Assembly: GCA_963811335.1 (NCBI GenBank)
Contig: CAWERB010000019.1
Span: 113,282-177,281 of the forward strand
DNA length: 64,000 nucleotides
Direction: 5' to 3'
Source: Trebonia sp963811335
GTDB taxonomy: Bacteria; Actinomycetota; Actinomycetes; Streptosporangiales; Streptosporangiaceae
Of this stretch, positions 26,581 to 35,656 are shown in pieces. A program made the position numbers and the translations under genes. The first letter of the stretch is position 1; the number at the start of each line of letters is the position of its first letter. Below the pieces are notes generated by a model. That model did no database searches, was not told the origin of the DNA, and saw nothing but the letters and a program-made list of their open reading frames with translations.

Positions 26581-27287
26581 ATGCGGCACCCTTCTTTTAG
26601 CGGCTTATCCCGGAAATTATGAGTCACAGTGGCCGTAATGCCGGGCGCCGGCGGTGCAGCAGAAATCCGATTTCAGGTTTCAGCCGGATCGCCGACAGTG
26701 CCCCGGCGCCAGCACCAAGCTTGGAAAACGTTACCGGAATTAGCGGTGAACGGGCGCTGCGACAGGCCGCACCAGGACGGGGAATTACATGGCCAGAATT
26801 AACCAGGAAATCCCGCCGCTACCAGGAGATTCCTGCAGAAGACCATCGAAGTGCATGCCGGTTCAGCTGAGTGAGCCAGCCAGATTCGTCCCGGCTAAAT
26901 CCTGCTGCGATTCCGGACGCCTGGTAGAAAGATCCGCGGGTGGCACTCGATGCCGTTAGCTAGCCCTCCCAGTGGGTACCGGGTGCCTGGAGCGTCTCAC
27001 GAGGTGACCGGCTGGAGCCCGAACCTGGCCAGGCCTGCGCCGGTCAGCAACTCCCTATCGATTTCGGTCATTTCTGCGCCCGATATGTCCGATAGAGGAC
27101 GCAGAAACTGATAGGAGGTGGTCCCGGGAGGCAGAAACTGATAGAAAGTCGAGGCCCCGGGAGGACAGACCGCGCCTTTCCCTGGTCGCCGCGCCTGCCA
27201 ATCGGACATCTCGCCAAAGTTAACGGCCTTGCGGGCGGCACTGGCGGGTCGCCTGACCAGCGCTCCGGGGTGGCCGGGCTAGTCGGC
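26581..27287. other. Intergenic region with a 14-bp direct repeat; no gene supported
   Basis: Separates the ice-binding gene start from a methyltransferase remnant. GCAGAAACTGATAG occurs at 27101-27114 and 27131-27144 (30-bp period), each followed within 20 bp by CCCGGGAG. ATGTCCGAT near 27085 and its inverse ATCGGACAT near 27200 flank this segment. A 70-residue leftward open frame (26997-27209) covers it but has no recognisable domain. Confidence 0.35.
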
Positions 27288-27518
27288 TCAGGCGGCGGCG
27301 CGTAGCAGCAGGTGACCGCGGCGGAACGGCTCCCCGTCGCGGGGCTCGCGTGACATCCGGCCGACCTCGGCGAACCCGGCCTCCGTCGCGAGCGCGGACA
27401 GGTCGCCGACCGGCCACCGGTACGCCGTGAGTTCCCGCTGGACGAACTGCGCGTACCTGGCGGCGATGGCATCGTAGGCGGCGGCCGTCGCGGCGAGATT
27501 CCGGGGAGACACCGTCAC
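27288..27518 (-). pseudogene. Remnant of a class I SAM-dependent methyltransferase (middle deleted)
   Basis: 76 residues only. The start, AAYDAIAARYAQFVQREL, matches the N-terminal helix of small-molecule methyltransferases. The end, LSALATEAGFAEVGRMSREP then FRRGHLLLRA, matches their C-terminal strand/helix. The SAM-binding glycine motif and everything between (normally about 130-150 residues) are missing, with the two parts joined in frame at about residue 31. This is an internal deletion rather than a truncated end. It may be expressed but cannot bind SAM. Confidence 0.65.
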
Positions 27519-27585
27519 GCCAGCCGATCCTGGTGTCCGGCGTCCGTGACCCGTGAACGTTGCCGAGGCGGGGCTTGCGGCGCGG

Positions 27586-28575
27586 TCAGCTGAACTGCGG
27601 TGCCACCTTCTCGGTGAAGAGGGTGAGCGCGGTGCGGTCGTAGGCGACCTCGGCGAAGTTGAGTATCGCGTAGCTCATCCCGAGCTCGCTGAGCTCGGCA
27701 AGGCGCTCGGCGACCAGCTCGGGCGGGCCGACAAGCGGCCCGTTCGCGAAGTCGCGCATCCGTGCCTCCGCGATGTGCTCCGGCACGCCGCACCGGATCT
27801 GGTGGTCCTTCATCCAGGCGAGGCGGTCCTGCACGTCCTTGCCGGTTTCGCCGAGTATCACGTTGTAGTTCGCTGACCGCGTGATCGCGTCGTAGTCCGT
27901 GCCGAGCTCGCGGCAGTGCTCCGCGAGTATCTCCGATTTGCGGCGGAAGCCTTCCGGCGCGGAGTCGAAGTTGGTGTACCGCGCGTACCGCGCGGCGATC
28001 CGCAGCGTCTTCTTCTCGCCGCCGCCGGCGATCCACAGCGGGACGCCGCCCTCCTGCAGCGGCAGCGGCCGGCAGATCGCCCCGTTGACCTGGTAGTGCT
28101 TTCCCTCCAGCGTGGCCGTCCCCGTCGTCCAGAGCTGGTGCATGATCTGCACGCCCTCCTCGAGCATGCCGATCCGGTCGCCCGCTCCGGGGAACCCGTA
28201 CCCGTAGGCGCGCCACTCGTGCTCGTACCAGCCCGCCCCGATGCCCATCTCGGCCCGCCCGCCGGAGATCACGTCCACCGTGGCCGCGACCTTGGCCAGG
28301 TAGGCCGGGTTGCGGTACCCCATGCAGGTGCACATCTGCCCGAGCCGCACCCGGCTAGTCGAGGCCGCGAGCGCGGCCATCAGCGTCCACGCCTCGTGCG
28401 TCGCCTCCTGCGTGGGCACCGGCACGGTATGGAAGTGGTCGAAGACCCAGACCGACTCGAACGGGCCGTCCTCCGCCGCCTTCGCGACTCCCAGCATGGT
28501 GTCCCAGTGGTCCGTGGTGTCGATGCCTGCCAGGTCCAGCCGCCAGCCTTGCGGCACAAAGAGTCCGAATCGCAT
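27586..28575 (-). CDS. LLM-class (luciferase-like) F420-dependent oxidoreductase
   Basis: 329 residues, a full-length TIM-barrel protein. MRFGLFVPQGWRLDL at the start, ESVWVFDHFHTVPVP, RVRLGQMCTCMGYRNPAYLAK, DVISGGRAEMGIGAGWYEHEW, and PLWIAGGGEKKTLRIAARYA are hallmarks of the F420-type branch of the luciferase family. Such enzymes reduce or oxidise small molecules with coenzyme F420 (some use FMN). Start ATG 28575. Downstream lies only the methyltransferase remnant. Substrate unknown. Confidence 0.88.
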   Translation of the reverse strand: MRFGLFVPQGWRLDLAGIDTTDHWDTMLGVAKAAEDGPFESVWVFDHFHTVPVPTQEATHEAWTLMAALAASTSRVRLGQMCTCMGYRNPAYLAKVAATVDVISGGRAEMGIGAGWYEHEWRAYGYGFPGAGDRIGMLEEGVQIMHQLWTTGTATLEGKHYQVNGAICRPLPLQEGGVPLWIAGGGEKKTLRIAARYARYTNFDSAPEGFRRKSEILAEHCRELGTDYDAITRSANYNVILGETGKDVQDRLAWMKDHQIRCGVPEHIAEARMRDFANGPLVGPPELVAERLAELSELGMSYAILNFAEVAYDRTALTLFTEKVAPQFS

Positions 28576-28716
28576 GCTCCCACCCTAGAGAAGGCGGCGG
28601 CAGCCGGCGCGGGCGGCCCTTGACCCGGCTTCGGCCGGGCGGAGGGTCCGGCTGAGGTCCGATAGGAAAAAGTATCTCTCAGGTAAGGGTCACGAGAGGT
28701 ACGCGGCGGTTAGTTG

Positions 28717-28745
28717 ATGTATTATTCGAGTTGTACGTAATACAT
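28717..28745. promoter_or_regulatory. Inverted repeat in A/T-rich region before the HNH gene
   Basis: ATGTATTA and TAATACAT, perfect 8-bp arms separated by 13 bases, 28 bp upstream of the chosen start at 28773. Could be an operator or a hairpin in the leader. Confidence 0.4.
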
Positions 28746-28772
28746 TATGATGATCATCGAACGGAGATTGCG

Positions 28773-30707
28773 ATGGGGTGGCGGCCGGGACTAGGCGGCG
28801 GGACGGGCGAGTGCCCGGATCGCGGTCCCGGCATGCGGCGCGGCACGCCGCGGCCAGGGCGCGATCCGCGGTTCGGAGAGTTCGCCGGGGATGGCTCGCT
28901 GGGCGCGCCGGTGCCCTCGGGGCGGCTGGCGCTGCTAGCCGACGAGCTTTCCGGGGCCGGGCGACGCTGTCCGGGAGCGACAGACAACGAGCTGATCGGA
29001 ATGCTGCGGACGTGGGCGGCGATCGAATCGTGGGCGTCGGGGGCGAAGCTTGGCGTGATCAGGGAGCTGATGCGCCGCGAGAGCGGCCCGCGCGACGGCG
29101 GCCAGCACGGTGACTTGCCTGACGAGTGGTCCCAGTCGCTGCGTCACGAGCTGGCCGCGGCGCTCGCGTGCTCAACCCAGGCGGCGGAAACGACCGCGTG
29201 GCTGGCCTGGGAGCAGCACGCCCGGTTGCCCGGCATCGGTGCCTTGCTCGACAACGGCACGCTGACCTTCGCCAAGGCCCGCGCGGTCACCGAAACGTTC
29301 AAGTACCTGACGGACCCCGACGCGGCCAGGGCCGAGGCGCTGATCCTTGACCAGCTGGCCAACAAGTCCTTCATGCAGGTCCTGCGTCTCGCCGAGCAGG
29401 CCGCGCTGACCGTCGACCCCGGCTTGGCCGAGCGGCGGCGCGAGCAGTCGCAGCGGCAAGACGCGCGGGTCACCCTCTTCCGCGAACTGTCGGGCACGGC
29501 GGGCCTGGCGGGACGTGACCTGCCGCCGGATGAGGCCCTCGCCGCGATGGCGAGCGTGAATGCCCGGGCCGAGGAGTACAAGGACTCGGACGCGTTCGGT
29601 GATACCCGGATGGACGTGTTGCGGGCGCAGGCGTACCTCGACCTGCTGAACGGGATGCCGGCTCATGCCCGGATCGCGAGTGCCGAGCCTCAGGACGATG
29701 CGGCCGACGCCGCCGAGGCCCTCGCCTGGGCCGAGGCCCGGGCGGCCAGGGGTATGGCAGAGGCGAGGGTTGACGCCGGGCATGCCAATCGCAGCGGGCG
29801 CACTAACGGTGATCAGGACAATCCTGGTGGCGGCGGTTCCGGCCCGGAGGATCCCGGCCCGGAGGATCCCGGCCCTAAGCCAGGCGCTCCCCCGGCCGGC
29901 CGCCCGGTCCAGAGGCGGCCCGCGGACCTGATCGTTCCGCTGGTTACGCTGCTCGGCCTGGCGGAGCGGCCCGGCGAGGTGCAGGGCTTCGGCCTGCTCG
30001 ATCCGGGTCTGGCGAGGAAACTCGCCGCGGGCGCCGCCGCTGGTCCGCGCGCCGAGGTGTGCGTGACCGTCACCAGTCCCGAGGGATACGCCATTGGCCA
30101 CGGCTGTGCCCGGCCAGAGCACCGGTCGCGACCTGAACAGACGGCGACCACGCCTGGTGCCCCTCCCCCGGCACTGCCTGCCCGGTTGAACCTGACGATC
30201 CCGGCCACCGCGCTAGCGGGCCTCACCGGCAATCACGGCAGGGCTGGCCCGTGGGCGTTCATCTCGTGCGGCAGCCCGGCCCCTCCGGGCAGGACGAGGC
30301 AAGGGCCCCCGCCGGACGGCTATGGCACCTGGACACTTATCCTCCCGGGCGGCCGGCAATTCACCGTGCGGCTCGACCTGCTGCCCACCTTCGAATGCGA
30401 CCACCGGTACGAGACGCACAGCTACCAGCCAAGTGACAAGCTCCGTCACCTGGTCCAGGTCCGTGACGGCACCTGCACGTTCCCGCCGTGCTCCCGGCAC
30501 GCCCGCGAGTCGGACTTCGAGCATGCGCTCCCCTACGACAAAGGCGGCAGGACCTGCACCTGTAACGCCGGCGCACGCAGCCGCGCCTGCCACCGCGTCA
30601 AGCAGTCAACGGGATGGAACGTCACCCAGCCCAGGCCCGGCTGGCACCGGTGGCAGACTCCGTCCGGCCACGTCTACACGCAGGAACCCAAGCGATACCC
30701 GACATGA
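28773..30707 (+). CDS. DUF222 / REP13E12-type HNH endonuclease-domain protein
   Basis: About 644 residues. Start ATG 28773 has GGAG 7 bases upstream; an earlier ATG-like start at 28731 lies within the inverted repeat. The long helical DUF222 region (about 50-330) contains LADELSGAGRRCPGATDNELIG and a GNGTLTFAKARAVTE-like segment. The C-terminus has the HNH nuclease layout RDGTCTFPPCSRHARESDFEHALPYDKGGRT (Cys pair, catalytic His, zinc) and the family ending ...GWNVTQPRPGWHRWQTPSGH. A Gly/Pro-rich linker with GPEDPGPEDPGP lies between. These proteins are multicopy in many actinomycetes; the function is unproven. Confidence 0.87.
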   Translation: MGWRPGLGGGTGECPDRGPGMRRGTPRPGRDPRFGEFAGDGSLGAPVPSGRLALLADELSGAGRRCPGATDNELIGMLRTWAAIESWASGAKLGVIRELMRRESGPRDGGQHGDLPDEWSQSLRHELAAALACSTQAAETTAWLAWEQHARLPGIGALLDNGTLTFAKARAVTETFKYLTDPDAARAEALILDQLANKSFMQVLRLAEQAALTVDPGLAERRREQSQRQDARVTLFRELSGTAGLAGRDLPPDEALAAMASVNARAEEYKDSDAFGDTRMDVLRAQAYLDLLNGMPAHARIASAEPQDDAADAAEALAWAEARAARGMAEARVDAGHANRSGRTNGDQDNPGGGGSGPEDPGPEDPGPKPGAPPAGRPVQRRPADLIVPLVTLLGLAERPGEVQGFGLLDPGLARKLAAGAAAGPRAEVCVTVTSPEGYAIGHGCARPEHRSRPEQTATTPGAPPPALPARLNLTIPATALAGLTGNHGRAGPWAFISCGSPAPPGRTRQGPPPDGYGTWTLILPGGRQFTVRLDLLPTFECDHRYETHSYQPSDKLRHLVQVRDGTCTFPPCSRHARESDFEHALPYDKGGRTCTCNAGARSRACHRVKQSTGWNVTQPRPGWHRWQTPSGHVYTQEPKRYPT

Positions 30708-30741
30708 CAGGAAGCACCGGCTGCCGTCCTGACTGGAGGCC

Positions 30742-30767
30742 CAGCTGACCAGGGACGGTGTCAGCTG
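30742..30767. terminator. Weak bidirectional hairpin between convergent HNH and rodA genes
   Basis: CAGCTGAC and GTCAGCTG, perfect 8-bp arms with a 10-base loop, overlapping the rodA stop codon region. Confidence 0.35.
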
Positions 30768-32020
30768 ATCAGGGTGCGGCGGCGGGCCAGGGCACCCGGC
30801 GCGGCGACGTTAGCGAACAGGGTGTGGTGACGGCGGACGGACTGGAGGAGGCCGATGGCGATCATGTCCGCGACGATGGCGGAACCGCCGTAGGAGACGA
30901 ACGGGAGCGGTAGGCCCGTGATCGGCATGATGCCGATCGTCATGCCGATGTTGACGAAGGACTGGAAGGCGAACCAGATCGCCACGCCGGACGCGGCGAG
31001 CATGCCGAACATGTCGTCGGCGCGCTGGGCGACGCGGATCGCGCGGAACACGATGAACGCGAGCAGCGCGACGATGACCGCGCAGCCGACGAAGCCGAGT
31101 TCCTCCCCCGCCACGGTGAAGATGAAGTCGGTCTGCACCGAGGGGACGAAGCTGCCGCCGGTGAACACGCCGTGGAACAGGCCCTTGCCGAACAGGCCGC
31201 CTGAGCCGACCGCGATCTTGGCCTGCAGGCCGTTGTAGCCGGCGCCGGCCAGGTCCTGCCCCGGATGCAGGAACGCGGTGAGCCTGGTCAGCTGGTAGCC
31301 CTTGAGCAGGTGCTCCTTGCCGACCATGAAGATACCGATGGCGACGGCGGTGACGGCGCCGAGCACCCAGTAGATCCGGATGCCGGACACCACGATCATG
31401 CCGGCGAGCGTGAACACGAGGACGAAGGTGACGCCGAGCGCCGGCTCCTTCTCCACCAGGGCGATCAGCGGCGCGGCGGCGAGCGCGGCGTAGCCGACGT
31501 CCCTGATCGTCGGGTGGCCGGCGGGCAGCTTCCGCCGGGAAAGGAGCCACGCGGCGACGAGGATCAGCCCGAGCTTGGCGAACTCCGACGGCTCAATCTG
31601 GAACCCGCCGGGCACCGCGATCCAGGCCTTGGCGCCGTTGACCGACTGGCCGACGGCAAGCACCGCGACAAGCAGCAGCAGCGACAGGCCGTAGAGCGCG
31701 GGCGCCAGGCGCTTCATCCGCCGGTAGTCGATCGACGCGGTGATGAACATGAGGATCAGGCCGAGGAACCCCCACAGCGCCGCCTTCTTGAGGTAGGTGT
31801 GCGGGTCGAGGCCGACCGCGCGCAGTGACGGCGCGGTCGCCGCCCAGACGAGCACGATGCCGGCCGCCGTCAGCGCGCAGGTGACGAAGATCAGCGGCCA
31901 GTCCCAGGTCCGCGCCACGCCGCCCTTGTCGAACGCCCGGGCAAGGAACGACCGGCGGCGCGGCGCGAACGTGCCCGACCGCGGGCCCGCCCAGCCACGT
32001 GACGGCAGTCCGACACTCAC
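30761..32020 (-). CDS. rodA: SEDS peptidoglycan polymerase RodA/FtsW
   Basis: 419 residues from GTG 32020; the start overlaps the mrdA stop by GTGA. About ten membrane helices. SEDS-family blocks: GAKAWIAVPGGFQIEPSEFAKLGLI, VEKEPALGVTFVL (catalytic Asp position replaced in context by the ExPALG form), GYQLTRLTAFLHPG, and PITGLPLPFVSYGGSAIV. RodA polymerises glycan strands during lateral or apical wall growth with its PBP2 partner, encoded just upstream. Last gene of the mreB-mreC-mreD-mrdA-rodA run. Confidence 0.93.
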   Translation of the reverse strand: MSVGLPSRGWAGPRSGTFAPRRRSFLARAFDKGGVARTWDWPLIFVTCALTAAGIVLVWAATAPSLRAVGLDPHTYLKKAALWGFLGLILMFITASIDYRRMKRLAPALYGLSLLLLVAVLAVGQSVNGAKAWIAVPGGFQIEPSEFAKLGLILVAAWLLSRRKLPAGHPTIRDVGYAALAAAPLIALVEKEPALGVTFVLVFTLAGMIVVSGIRIYWVLGAVTAVAIGIFMVGKEHLLKGYQLTRLTAFLHPGQDLAGAGYNGLQAKIAVGSGGLFGKGLFHGVFTGGSFVPSVQTDFIFTVAGEELGFVGCAVIVALLAFIVFRAIRVAQRADDMFGMLAASGVAIWFAFQSFVNIGMTIGIMPITGLPLPFVSYGGSAIVADMIAIGLLQSVRRHHTLFANVAAPGALARRRTLIS

Positions 32021-34092
32021 TGGCCGCCCCCGTTCCCCGGCATCGCGGTCAGCTGCGGCAGCGCGGGAAGCGTGCCGCCAGGCAGGGCCGCCTTCTTGCC
32101 CTCAAGGCCGTAGATGCCGTCCCAGATCTGCCGGACCGCCGGGGCCGCGGCGTCCGCGCCGTAACCGGAATTCGGCAGCATCACCACGACCACGAGCTTG
32201 GGGTTGTTACACGGAGCGAACGACGCGAACACCGACGTCGCGACCTTGCCCATGATCTGCGCGGTACCGGTCTTGCCCGCGACGCACACCTTGTTGAGCG
32301 GGAACCCGGCGAACGCGCCGGCCGCGGTGCCCGAGGTCACCACGCCGGCCAGCGCGTGGCGCATGTAGGAAAGGGTCTGCGACGCGACCGGCAGGTGCCT
32401 GATCACCGGCGGGCTGATCCGCTGCACCACCTTCCCGGCCGGGGAGACCAGGGCCTGCGCGAGCCGCGGCGCGTACAGCGTGCCGCCGTCGGCCAGCGCC
32501 GTGTAGGCGTTGGTGAGCTGCAGCGGCGTGGCGGTCACGTACCCCTGGCCGATCGCGGCGATCGCCGCCTGGCCTGGCTCCCAGACCCAGCCGTCCTGGC
32601 AGTTCTCCCACTCGATCTGCTGCACGTAGGAGCCGTGCTCCCGGCCGTTCTTGCACCAGTTCTGGCCCTTGTGCGCGTTGTCCTGCCACATCCAGTAGAG
32701 CCACTGCCTGGTGGGGATCGTGCCGGTGGACTCCTCGGGCAGGTCGACGCCTGTGTACTTGCCGAAGCCCCAGGCGAGTTCCATCGCCTGCATCTTCTGG
32801 ACCGGCGCCTTGGCGCTCAGCACGTTGTTCGCCGCCCGGTCGTCATGCTGGTACATCTCGTAGCCGAGGTTGTAGTACACGGTGTCGCAGGACTTGATCA
32901 GCGCCTCTTCGAACGTCATGGCGCCCTGACCGGGCTCGCCGTCGTTGATGAACGAGTGCCCGCCGATGTTCACCGACGCCGGGCACTCGTACGTCCCGTG
33001 CAGCGGGAAGCCGTCCGCGACCGCCGCGGCGGTCGAGGTGACTTTGAATGTCGAGCCTGGGGCGTACTGGCCCTGGGTCGCCCAGTTCAGCGCCGGCTGG
33101 CCGGAGCCGGACTGCTTGCCCAGGCCGAACAGGTAGTTGACCTCATGCTGTGAGATCGAGCCGGACCACACGTTGGGGTTGTAGTCCGGGTAGCTGGCCA
33201 TCGCCACGATCTGGCCGGTGGTCGTCTCCACGATCGCCGCGCCCTGGTTGGCGTCGTTGCCCGCCGCGCGCGCCTTGGCGATCGCGCTGTTAAGCGCCTG
33301 CTGCGCGACCGCCTGGACCTTCGCGTTCAGCGAGGTCACCAGCGTGTCCCCGGTCTGCGGCGCGGCGCCGCCGACGGTGCCGAGCACGTCGCCTGCCGCG
33401 TTCACGGAGACGATGCGGGTCCCCGCCCGGCCGGTGAGCGCCGTGTTGTACTGCGCCTCAAGGCCGGACTGGCCGACCAGGTCATCGCCCGCGTACCCGG
33501 TCTCCGGCAGGTGGTACTTGGCCATCTCCGCCTGGGTGATCGGCTGCAGGTAGCCGAGGGCCTGCGCCGGGTTCGCCCCTTGGGGCATCGGGTAGTCCAC
33601 GATCGACGACACCTGCGCGGTGACGCCGGGGAACAGCGTGGGTTCCTCCAGAATCTGCAGCGCGATCGCGTCACTCACGTTCTCCGCGACCGGGATCGGC
33701 TGGTACGGCAACCCGGTCCAGCAGGGCTGGGGGATGCCGTGGGTACACAGCCGCACCTTCTCGCTGAGCGTCTTGTCCGACAGGCCGAGCAGCGGGGCGA
33801 GCCGGGCGAGGACGGCCTTGCCGGCGTCCCGCGTCGTCTGGGACAGCTGCATCATGTTCACCGCGACGATCATCGAGACCTGGTTGGTCACCAGCGCCGC
33901 CCCGGTGTCGTCGGTGATCATGCCGCGCACCGCGGGCACGACGATCGACCTGGTCCCGTTCACCTGCGCGAGGGCCTTGTACTGCTGGGTGTCGAGTACC
34001 TGCAGGTACCACAGCCGGCCGCTGAGCGCGACCAGCATGGCCAGCGCGACCGCGTACAGGCCCACGAGCCGCTTGCGCGAGCGGGGGATCAC
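32017..34092 (-). CDS. mrdA: Penicillin-binding protein 2 (transpeptidase)
   Basis: 691 residues from GTG 34092 (VIPRSRKRLVGLYAV), with one membrane helix at about 9-28. The pedestal domain follows, then the transpeptidase: STFK at 347-350 (active-site Ser in APGSTFK), SCD at 401-403 (SxN box variant), and KTG at 607-609 (AGKTGTAQ). These make it a class B PBP that cross-links wall made by RodA. The same frame is open far upstream (to 35142) but that part is antisense-like noise over mreD. rodA overlaps its stop. Confidence 0.93.
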   Translation of the reverse strand: MIPRSRKRLVGLYAVALAMLVALSGRLWYLQVLDTQQYKALAQVNGTRSIVVPAVRGMITDDTGAALVTNQVSMIVAVNMMQLSQTTRDAGKAVLARLAPLLGLSDKTLSEKVRLCTHGIPQPCWTGLPYQPIPVAENVSDAIALQILEEPTLFPGVTAQVSSIVDYPMPQGANPAQALGYLQPITQAEMAKYHLPETGYAGDDLVGQSGLEAQYNTALTGRAGTRIVSVNAAGDVLGTVGGAAPQTGDTLVTSLNAKVQAVAQQALNSAIAKARAAGNDANQGAAIVETTTGQIVAMASYPDYNPNVWSGSISQHEVNYLFGLGKQSGSGQPALNWATQGQYAPGSTFKVTSTAAAVADGFPLHGTYECPASVNIGGHSFINDGEPGQGAMTFEEALIKSCDTVYYNLGYEMYQHDDRAANNVLSAKAPVQKMQAMELAWGFGKYTGVDLPEESTGTIPTRQWLYWMWQDNAHKGQNWCKNGREHGSYVQQIEWENCQDGWVWEPGQAAIAAIGQGYVTATPLQLTNAYTALADGGTLYAPRLAQALVSPAGKVVQRISPPVIRHLPVASQTLSYMRHALAGVVTSGTAAGAFAGFPLNKVCVAGKTGTAQIMGKVATSVFASFAPCNNPKLVVVVMLPNSGYGADAAAPAVRQIWDGIYGLEGKKAALPGGTLPALPQLTAMPGNGGGQ

Positions 34093-34105
34093 CGGCCCAC
34101 CCCCA

Positions 34106-35656
34106 CTAGCCGCAGCAGCCGCTGACTGCGCCTGCGCCACGGATGGCGGCCGCGCCGCAGCCACTCGCCGGACGGCGGGGCGGCGTACCAGTTGCCGCGG
34201 TAGGGCCGCCGACCGCGGAAGGCGCGGAGGAGCGGAAGGCGGAGGAGCGGAAGGCGGAGGAGCGGAAGGCGGAGGAGCGGATCGCCCGGCCGCCACGGAA
34301 ACCGCGGGCGGCCATCGGCGTTCCGCCGCCGGACAGCGCGGACAGGCCGGAGGGGGCCGATCGCGCGGCCAGGGCGTCCGCCGCAGACCGTGGACGGCCC
34401 GGGCCCGCGAGGCCGCCGCCGCCGGGGCGCGGGGCACTAAGCCAGCCCCGGCCGGGTCCGCGCGCGGCCCGCGTGGCGGCCGGCCCGGCCAGGCGGCCAG
34501 CGGTGATCCAGCCCTTGCCGGGTAGCCGCGGCACACGCGTCGCGGAAGGCTCCGCCCCGCCGGCTGAGCCCGCCGACGAGATCCAGCCCTTACCCGGGAG
34601 GCGCGGCGCGCGCTGCGCGGGAGGCACGGCGGGCCCGGCCGGGCCCGCCGCCCTGAGCCAGCCGCGGCCCGGCCGGTGCGCCGTCCGGCGCGCGGCGGCC
34701 GCCGCCTGGGCCTTGAGGGCGGGAGATCCAGCGAGCGCGACCCCCGTCGCGCCGCGCAGCCAGTCCTTGCCAGGGGCCCGCGACGCGCGCCGCCCCGTGC
34801 GGGCCTGCCCGGTTCTGGCGGGCAGGTCCCCGCCGAAGCTGAGCCTGGGCGCCCGTCCGCCTGGGCGGTGAACGGCGGCGCCGCGTGCGGCCGCACCCGC
34901 TGGGATGCTTGATCCGGCGTGGCCGCTTGACAGCCGCAGCCGCGGGACCCGGCCCGCCGTCGGCGGCTGGAAGTAGTTCTGCCCGGTGCCGGCCAGCCGC
35001 AGGCCCGCCGCGGCGCCGGCCGACGCCGACCGGAACACCAGGGCGACCCGCTGCTCGACGCTGAACTCCGGTGCCGGGGCTCGCTCCGCGTCGGCGCCGC
35101 GGGTGACCCGGGCCACCAGCCAGAACGCGAACGGGGCGACAAGCACGTCGTACAGGACCGCGGTGGGCAGCAGGCGGCCGACCACCGCGGCCGTCACGTC
35201 CGGGTCGGACAGCATCATGCCGAGCGCGGCCTTGCCCGCCTCGCCCGCCGCCGCCGCGCCCGCCATGACGGCGAACGTGACCACCTGGTCGCGCTCACCG
35301 CGCACGTCCGTGATGGCGCGGTTGACCCGGGCGGCGCCCCACCCGGCCAGGCAGAAGACGAGCGCGTACTCCCCGGCGTAGTGGATGGAAGGCGGCGCCA
35401 CGTCGAGCGCGAGGCCGCCGGCGAAGCCGGCCAGCGCGCCCGCTAGCGGGCTGGTGCAGACGGCGATCGCGGTGACGAGCAGCAACACCAGGTCGGGGGC
35501 GGCGCCGCCCGGTAGCGGCAGCCGGTTGACCACGGTGAGCTGGACGACGACCGCGGCGCACAGCAGGACTGCGAGCACGACCGCGGTGAGTGCCTTGCGG
35601 GCCGCTGACGGCTCGGCCTTGTTCGCGAGGACACTGTTCGCCGGGAGACTGCTCAC
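34106..35656 (-). CDS. mreD: Rod shape-determining protein MreD with a long repeat-bearing tail
   Basis: 516 residues, against about 160-220 for ordinary MreD. Residues 20-185 hold the membrane core with five to six helices (LTAVVLAVLLCAAVVVQLT, PDLVLLLVTAIAV, PTAVLYDVLVAPFAFWLV). From about 205 a basic, Arg/Gly/Pro-rich tail follows. It contains five copies of a PG(K/R)(G/D)W(L/I) motif, at about 296, 329, 354, 380 and 401, often preceded by PRL, and then SSAFR repeats at 461-478. The motif is conserved while the codons vary, which argues that the tail is truly coding. The start GTG 35656 overlaps the mreC stop by GTGA. Confidence 0.85.
   Translation of the reverse strand: MSSLPANSVLANKAEPSAARKALTAVVLAVLLCAAVVVQLTVVNRLPLPGGAAPDLVLLLVTAIAVCTSPLAGALAGFAGGLALDVAPPSIHYAGEYALVFCLAGWGAARVNRAITDVRGERDQVVTFAVMAGAAAAGEAGKAALGMMLSDPDVTAAVVGRLLPTAVLYDVLVAPFAFWLVARVTRGADAERAPAPEFSVEQRVALVFRSASAGAAAGLRLAGTGQNYFQPPTAGRVPRLRLSSGHAGSSIPAGAAARGAAVHRPGGRAPRLSFGGDLPARTGQARTGRRASRAPGKDWLRGATGVALAGSPALKAQAAAAARRTAHRPGRGWLRAAGPAGPAVPPAQRAPRLPGKGWISSAGSAGGAEPSATRVPRLPGKGWITAGRLAGPAATRAARGPGRGWLSAPRPGGGGLAGPGRPRSAADALAARSAPSGLSALSGGGTPMAARGFRGGRAIRSSAFRSSAFRSSAFRSSAPSAVGGPTAATGTPPRRPASGCGAAAIRGAGAVSGCCG
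34226..34280. repeat. 15-bp tandem repeat at the 3' end of mreD
   Basis: GGAGGAGCGGAAGGC repeated 3.7 times, in frame, encoding the SSAFR repeats of the MreD tail. Confidence 0.85.

Noticed and set aside
26997..27209. 70-residue leftward frame over the 14-bp direct repeats
   Set aside because: No recognisable domain; its repeat YQFL is just the translated DNA repeat. Kept only as part of the intergenic note.
34093..35142. 350-residue upstream extension of the mrdA frame
   Set aside because: Low-complexity Arg/Pro/Ser composition, overlaps mreD in another frame, and mrdA has a good start with a membrane helix at 34092.
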